DNA of 10,140 bases from Candidatus Magasanikiibacteriota bacterium (GTDB taxonomy: Bacteria; Patescibacteriota; Patescibacteriia; Magasanikbacterales; UBA922), in NCBI GenBank assembly GCA_023246565.1, contig JAHFIE010000044.1:1-10140 (forward strand), written 5' to 3'. Position 1 is the stretch's first letter. Each line of letters begins with the position of its first letter. The notes under the pieces were generated by a model. It had not been told where the DNA came from, did not search any database, and saw only the letters and a list, made by a program, of their open reading frames with translations. Made by a program: the position numbers and the translations under genes. Shown here piece after piece: positions 6,213 through 10,140 of this stretch.

Positions 6213-7265
6213 TTATAATCCCAAATTCAGAGTCTTTTTCTTTTTCCCCAAATGTTCATAAGCCAATTGTGTGGCTTTCCGTCCACGGGGTGTTCGTTCC
6301 AGTAAACCAAGTTGCAACAAGTACGGTTCATAAATCTGTTCAATCGTTTCCACTTCTTCAGCAATAGCCGCGGCTAATGTACCCAATCCAACGGGTCCAC
6401 CCTGGAACATATCAATAATACTGCTTAAAATTGCTCGGTCAATTTCATCCAGACCATGGCTATCAATTCGTAGCATGGTGAGAGCTTCACTAGCACTTTC
6501 GGGTGAAAGTATACCATGGTGTTTAATATCAGCATAATCACGCGCACGCTTCAAAAGTCGATTTGCTACTCGTGGTGTACGACGCGCACGCTCGGCAATT
6601 AAGGTCGCTGCTTCGTGATTGACTGATATGGCTAAGAGTTCCGCGCTTCGTTCAACAATCGTAGTCATTTCTTCTGGCTCGTAAAAATTGAGATGAAATA
6701 CATGACCAAAACGATCGCGCAATGGAGCAGACAATAAGTTAAGTTTTGTGGTTGCCCCGATTAACGTAAATTTTTCCAGGGGTAAACGAAGTGTTCGTGC
6801 GGCGGGTCCTTTTCCTAAGATAATGTCCAGAGCAAAATCTTCCATGGCACTGTAGAGGACTTCTTCAATGGTTTTGTTAAGTCGATGAATTTCATCAATA
6901 AATAAAATATCCCCAGCTTTAAGATTGGAAAGAATCGCGGCTAAGTCACCAACTCGTTCCAAGGCTGGGCCAGCCGTAACTTTTATCATTCCCCCCATTT
7001 CTCGCGCGATGATGTGGGCAAGAGTGGTTTTACCAAGACCTGGATTTCCATATAATAAAACATGCTCAAGAGTTTCTTGTCGTTTGGCAGCAGCCTCAAT
7101 AGAAATACTCAGAGGAATTTTAATATGATTTTGTCCCACAAACTCAATGAGTCGTTGTGGGCGAAGCGTGGTCTCGATTGTTTCCTCTTCTGGATTGGTT
7201 TCTGGATCAATAATCCGTTCTGTTTCTTCGGTCAATGATTCAGGTTCGATATTTTCTGTATGCAT
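6213..7265 (-). CDS. ruvB: Holliday junction branch migration helicase RuvB
   Basis: RuvB is the AAA+ motor that, with RuvA, drives branch migration of Holliday junctions in recombinational repair. The 350 residues show the full family: N-terminal ETTLRPQRLIEFVGQ (about 32-45), Walker A GNPGLGKTT (73-81), Walker B LFIDEIHRL (121-129), sensor 1 IGATT (169-173), the arginine-finger stretch LRDRFG (182-187), and the C-terminal winged helix with IEQIYEPYLLQLG and RTPRGR (to about 329), followed by a Lys-rich tail. Walker A has Asn where most RuvB proteins have Pro (GPPGLGKTT), a mild variant. The ATG at 7265 is chosen because it fits the usual RuvB start and lies right after a promoter; the in-frame ATG at 7319 lies upstream of that promoter and would add an atypical His/Pro-rich extension. 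ruvA and ruvC are not in view. Confidence 0.95.
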   Translation of the reverse strand: MHTENIEPESLTEETERIIDPETNPEEETIETTLRPQRLIEFVGQNHIKIPLSISIEAAAKRQETLEHVLLYGNPGLGKTTLAHIIAREMGGMIKVTAGPALERVGDLAAILSNLKAGDILFIDEIHRLNKTIEEVLYSAMEDFALDIILGKGPAARTLRLPLEKFTLIGATTKLNLLSAPLRDRFGHVFHLNFYEPEEMTTIVERSAELLAISVNHEAATLIAERARRTPRVANRLLKRARDYADIKHHGILSPESASEALTMLRIDSHGLDEIDRAILSSIIDMFQGGPVGLGTLAAAIAEEVETIEQIYEPYLLQLGLLERTPRGRKATQLAYEHLGKKKKTLNLGL

Positions 7266-7274
7266 AGTGTGCTT

Positions 7275-7303
7275 AGTATAAGGAGGGTGTGGATAATTGT
7301 CAA
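7275..7303 (-). promoter_or_regulatory. Near-consensus ruvB promoter giving an almost leaderless mRNA
   Basis: On the minus strand TTGACA (7298-7303), a 17-base spacer and TATACT (7275-7280). The expected transcription start is about 7268, only 3 bases before the ATG at 7265. No ribosome site can therefore be on this transcript. This also decides the start codon. Confidence 0.75.
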
Positions 7304-7388
7304 AAACATTATGCGACACTTTGATTATTGCTTCTATTAAAGTAAAAAAATGTCATTGGGTAACAACCTAGGCGACGATTTTTTACTA

Positions 7389-7397
7389 TGCTATACT
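7389..7397 (+). promoter_or_regulatory. Extended -10 promoter for nrdJ
   Basis: TGCTATACT is an extended -10 (TGn plus TATACT). The -35 position is poor (TAGGCG), as is common with extended -10 promoters. A start near 7404 would give a leader of about 145 bases including both NrdR-like boxes. Confidence 0.5.
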
Positions 7398-7416
7398 AGG
7401 CATTACCTGTCAAAAA

Positions 7417-7432
7417 AACCAATATATTGTGG
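7417..7432 (+). promoter_or_regulatory. NrdR box 1 (candidate operator)
   Basis: The 10-bp core CAATATATTG is a perfect palindrome and matches the core of the NrdR box (consensus acaCwAtATaTwGtgt). The flanks are AAC and TGG, partly matching. NrdR is the ATP/dATP-sensing repressor of ribonucleotide reductase genes, which fits the gene downstream. Confidence 0.65.
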
Positions 7433-7448
7433 TGTAAAATATTTTTAA

Positions 7449-7464
7449 CCACTATATATAGACT
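7449..7464 (+). promoter_or_regulatory. NrdR box 2 (candidate operator)
   Basis: Core CTATATATAG again fits C-w-A-t-A-T-a-T-w-G at every position, with flanks CCA and ACT. It lies 32 bp from box 1, core start to core start, about three helical turns, the spacing known for paired NrdR boxes. Its right edge is also one strand of the leader helix that covers the nrdJ start codon. Confidence 0.65.
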
Positions 7465-7551
7465 TATGATCCGACACCGGGTCTACTCCCGAAGGGACCG
7501 GGATTGATAGGCATAGGTGTTTTTTTAACTCATTCAACGCATAGGTCTATG
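7457..7551 (+). ncRNA. Candidate cis-regulatory leader RNA of nrdJ
   Basis: Three elements can be seen. First, TATAGACTTATG (7457-7468) can pair over 12 continuous bp, including two G-U pairs, with CATAGGTCTATG (7540-7551), which contains the AGG and the start codon of nrdJ. Second, directly inside it a hairpin forms from ATCC/GGAT (7469-7472 with 7501-7504), CGG/CCG (7478-7480 with 7498-7500) and TCCC/GGGA around a GAA loop (7487-7497), with bulges only on the 5' side. Third, the first bulge GACAC (7473-7477) can pair with GTGTT (7517-7521) as a pseudoknot, next to a run of seven T. The octamer GCATAGGT occurs at 7511-7518 and 7539-7546, so two copies compete for ACTTATG. It has no B12-box of a cobalamin riboswitch that I can see. 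Folding was done by eye. Confidence 0.5.
7511..7546 (+). repeat. Direct repeat GCATAGGT in the nrdJ leader
   Basis: Two exact copies of GCATAGGT at 7511-7518 and 7539-7546, starts 28 bases apart. The second overlaps the likely ribosome-binding AGG just before the start codon. Confidence 0.7.
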
Positions 7552-10140
7552 GGCCCCACTGATTCAAAATTTATAGCCGGATTAAAATTAGGTCAAACTG
7601 ACGCTGCTTTTACCTATAATGATAATGCTTTACATATCCAACGTCGATTTAGTCAAGATGGAGTAAACCCTTATGATCTTGTTGAATACGAAAAACGCAC
7701 GTCCATTATCCGTGAACCGGATGGAACCGTAGTTTTTGAAATGAAAGATTTGGAGATTCCAAAGAATTGGTCCCAAGTCGCCACTGATATTGTTGCCCAA
7801 AAGTATTTTCGTAAAGCCGGTGTCCCTCAATACAATGAAGATGGTACCCCAAGAGTAAACACTGACGGATCTCCCATGCTTGGGTCCGAAGTCAGTGTAA
7901 AACAAACAGTTCACCGGCTGGCTGGTACTTGGCGATATTGGGGTGAGAAATATGGTTATTTTGCCAGTCCCGAAGACGCGCAGATTTTTTATGATGAATT
8001 AGTGGTCATGTTGCTTCGTCAAATGGCTGCACCAAATTCTCCCCAATGGTTTAATACCGGACTTCATTGGGCTTATGGTATTAACAGCGGGTCTCAAGGA
8101 CATTATTATGTTGACCCAGACACTGGAGTCATGACTCGAGCTAAAGATGCTTATTCACATCCTCAGCCACATGCCTGTTTTATCCAATCGATTAATGATG
8201 ATTTGGTCAATGAGGGTGGTATTATGGATTTGTGGGTTCGTGAAGCGCGTTTATTTAAATATGGATCAGGTACAGGCACTAATTTTTCTAATTTACGGGG
8301 TTGTGGTGAACCACTTTCTGGTGGTGGAAAATCAAGTGGTCTCATGAGCTGGCTGAAGATTGGTGATCGAGCTGCTGGGGCTATAAAATCCGGTGGTACA
8401 ACTCGGCGCGCAGCAAAAATGGTTATTTTAAATCTTGATCATCCTGACATTCAAAAATTTATTAATTGGAAAGTTGAAGAAGAAAAAAAAGTGGCAGCCT
8501 TGATTGCTGGTGGTTATGCATCAGACTACGAAGGTGAAGCCTATAATACGGTATCTGGGCAAAATTCTAACAATTCAATTCGTGTTCCTAATAAATTCAT
8601 GGAAGGACTGGAACATGATGGTAGTTGGAATTTAACCTGGCGCACTGATGGGACTGTTTGTAAAACACTCAAAGCTCGAACTCTCTGGGATGAGATCGCG
8701 TTCGCGGCATGGGCCTGTGCTGATCCTGGTTTACAATATGATGATACGATTAATGAATGGCACACCTGTCCACAATCAGGACGAATCAATGCTACTAATC
8801 CCTGTAGCGAATATGTATTTTTGGATAATACAGCATGTAATTTGGCTTCATTAAATTTAGCTCATTTTTTTGATCCAGAAACGCAAACATTTGATATTGA
8901 TGGTTTTAAACATGGAACCCGTCTTTGGACTATTGTTTTGGAAGTCAGCGTGCTTATGGCGCAGTTTCCCAGTAAAGAGATTGCGCAGATGAGTTATGAA
9001 TTTCGTACACTCGGCTTGGGGTATGCCAATATTGGATCAGTTCTTATGATGAGTGGTATCCCGTATGAATCAGAAGAGGCCTATGCATTTACGGGCACCG
9101 TAACCGCGATTATGACTGCGGAAAGTTATCGAACCAGCGCGGAAATGGCACGTTTTCTTGGTACTTTTCCACGATATGAATTCAATAAAAAAGACATGTT
9201 GCGCGTGATACGTAATCATCGGCATGCGGCTTTTAATGCTCCTGAATCTGAATATGAAAAACTAACAATTAAACCTTTGGGAATTAATCCTGAATATGCT
9301 CCGGCGTATCTATTGGCTGCAGCTCGAGAATCATGGAATGAGGCATTGGAATTCGGGGAACGTTATGGTTATCGTAATGCACAAACCACATTATTGGCAC
9401 CAACCGGAACCATTGGACTTCTTATGGATTGTTCCACGACTGGTGTGGAACCGGATTTTGCTTTGGTTAAATTTAAAAAATTAGCCGGTGGCGGATATTT
9501 TAAAATTGCTAATGAAGGAGTTCCGGCTGCTTTAAAAAATTTGGGATATACCGCTTCGCAAGTTCGTGACATTATTAATTATATGAAGGGGACTGCGGAC
9601 ATTATGACCGCTCCACATATAAACGCTGTTTCTCTCAAAGAAAAAGGATTTACTGATAGTGATTTAGTAAATTTGAACAAAGCGCTTACGAGTGCATTTG
9701 AACTTAAATTTGCTTTTAATATTTGGACATTGGGTGAAGATTGTTTGAAACGACTTGGTTTTTCTGTGGCAGAGTATAATGATCCGAATTTTAATCCACT
9801 GGTCGCCCTTGGTTTTAGTGAAGATCAAATTGAAGCTGCCAATGAATATGTTTGTGGTACGATGACGGTTGAAGGTGCTCCACATTTGCGTCCTGAACAT
9901 TATCCAGTGTTTGACTGTGCTAATAAATGCGGTAAAAAGGGTCAACGGTATATTCACTGGCGCGGGCATCTGCGCATGATGGCAGCGAGTCAACCATTTT
10001 TGTCTGGCGCGATTTCAAAAACCATAAATATGCCGAATGAGGCTACGCTTGAAGATGTTAAACAAGCGTATTTGGAATCATGGGAACTTTGTCTCAAAGC
10101 AGTTGCTATTTATCGTGATGGATGTAAATTGAGTCAGCCA
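7549..10140 (+). CDS. nrdJ: Adenosylcobalamin-dependent (class II) ribonucleotide reductase NrdJ, cut by window edge
   Basis: NrdJ makes deoxyribonucleotides from ribonucleotides using a radical generated from adenosylcobalamin; it needs no oxygen and no NrdB partner. 864 codons are visible with no stop. Active-site residues can be placed: Cys210 in PHACFIQ and Cys430 in NTACNLASLNL as the redox pair, and Asn417, Cys419 and Glu421 in NPCSE, Cys419 being the thiyl-radical residue. The 11-residue gap from Cys419 to Cys430 is that of B12-type enzymes such as Thermotoga maritima NrdJ, not the 23 of class I. PTGTIG (618-623) forms the phosphate-binding loop. No N-terminal ATP-cone is visible. The C terminus, with the reducing cysteines, lies beyond the edge. 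The ATG at 7549 has only a weak AGG before it; the frame is open back to 7462, but the protein starts here as the family does. It is transcribed divergently from ruvB. Confidence 0.95.
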   Translation, partial: MGPTDSKFIAGLKLGQTDAAFTYNDNALHIQRRFSQDGVNPYDLVEYEKRTSIIREPDGTVVFEMKDLEIPKNWSQVATDIVAQKYFRKAGVPQYNEDGTPRVNTDGSPMLGSEVSVKQTVHRLAGTWRYWGEKYGYFASPEDAQIFYDELVVMLLRQMAAPNSPQWFNTGLHWAYGINSGSQGHYYVDPDTGVMTRAKDAYSHPQPHACFIQSINDDLVNEGGIMDLWVREARLFKYGSGTGTNFSNLRGCGEPLSGGGKSSGLMSWLKIGDRAAGAIKSGGTTRRAAKMVILNLDHPDIQKFINWKVEEEKKVAALIAGGYASDYEGEAYNTVSGQNSNNSIRVPNKFMEGLEHDGSWNLTWRTDGTVCKTLKARTLWDEIAFAAWACADPGLQYDDTINEWHTCPQSGRINATNPCSEYVFLDNTACNLASLNLAHFFDPETQTFDIDGFKHGTRLWTIVLEVSVLMAQFPSKEIAQMSYEFRTLGLGYANIGSVLMMSGIPYESEEAYAFTGTVTAIMTAESYRTSAEMARFLGTFPRYEFNKKDMLRVIRNHRHAAFNAPESEYEKLTIKPLGINPEYAPAYLLAAARESWNEALEFGERYGYRNAQTTLLAPTGTIGLLMDCSTTGVEPDFALVKFKKLAGGGYFKIANEGVPAALKNLGYTASQVRDIINYMKGTADIMTAPHINAVSLKEKGFTDSDLVNLNKALTSAFELKFAFNIWTLGEDCLKRLGFSVAEYNDPNFNPLVALGFSEDQIEAANEYVCGTMTVEGAPHLRPEHYPVFDCANKCGKKGQRYIHWRGHLRMMAASQPFLSGAISKTINMPNEATLEDVKQAYLESWELCLKAVAIYRDGCKLSQP

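Noticed and set aside
7466..7507. Short reading frame MIRHRVYSRRDRD as a leader peptide
   Set aside because: No ribosome site, no run of a regulatory codon, and its bases are better explained by the leader helices.
7400..7548. Cobalamin riboswitch before nrdJ
   Set aside because: The gene makes it plausible, but I see no B12-box or conserved core, and the region is shorter than the usual 180-220 bases.
7630..9993. Minus-strand reading frames inside nrdJ (e.g. 7630-7914 and 9664-9993)
   Set aside because: nrdJ is continuous and carries all its motifs on the plus strand; these have no family features or ribosome sites.
1..10140. CRISPR arrays, tRNA or rRNA genes, transposases, att sites
   Set aside because: No regularly spaced repeats, no tRNA-like cloverleaf sequence, no transposase or integrase motifs and no flanking target duplications were seen on reading both strands.

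Overview
The window reads as a piece of an AT-rich, gene-dense bacterial chromosome using the standard code (TGA is a stop). Very short gaps, a class II ribonucleotide reductase and several small membrane proteins would fit a Patescibacteria/CPR-type genome. That placement is inference from gene style, not from a marker gene.

Layout. Positions 1-4094 hold four minus-strand genes, in transcription order: a ThDP-dependent enzyme of the acetolactate synthase family (2454-4094), a small two-helix membrane protein (2194-2451), a Sad/YneI-like succinate-semialdehyde-type aldehyde dehydrogenase (802-2190) and the N-terminal part of a transketolase (744 leftward off the window). The first three are packed 2-3 bases apart. 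The pairing of an ALS-like enzyme with an SSADH-like enzyme recalls the 2-oxoglutarate decarboxylase/SSADH pair of cyanobacteria. Positions about 4110-4945 are a sharply G+C-rich island with two small unknown minus-strand genes. Each has its own sigma70-like promoter, a clear Shine-Dalgarno (SD) sequence and a G+C-rich hairpin after the stop, unlike everything around them. Positions 4940-6072 are three coupled membrane-protein genes: an unknown two-helix protein, a bacterial PH-domain protein and a DUF1294 protein. Positions 6213-7265 are ruvB (minus), with a near-consensus promoter so close to the start codon that the mRNA should be almost leaderless.

Positions 7266-7548 are a divergent control region. 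From 7549 rightward, nrdJ (B12-dependent ribonucleotide reductase) runs off the window with 864 codons visible. In front of nrdJ are an extended -10 promoter, two NrdR-box-like palindromes exactly 32 bp apart, and a leader that can fold into a bulged hairpin. The same leader can also form a 12-bp helix that buries the nrdJ start codon. A duplicated octamer offers a competing pairing, so the leader looks like a regulatory RNA. This leader and the G+C-rich island are the two parts most worth a second look.
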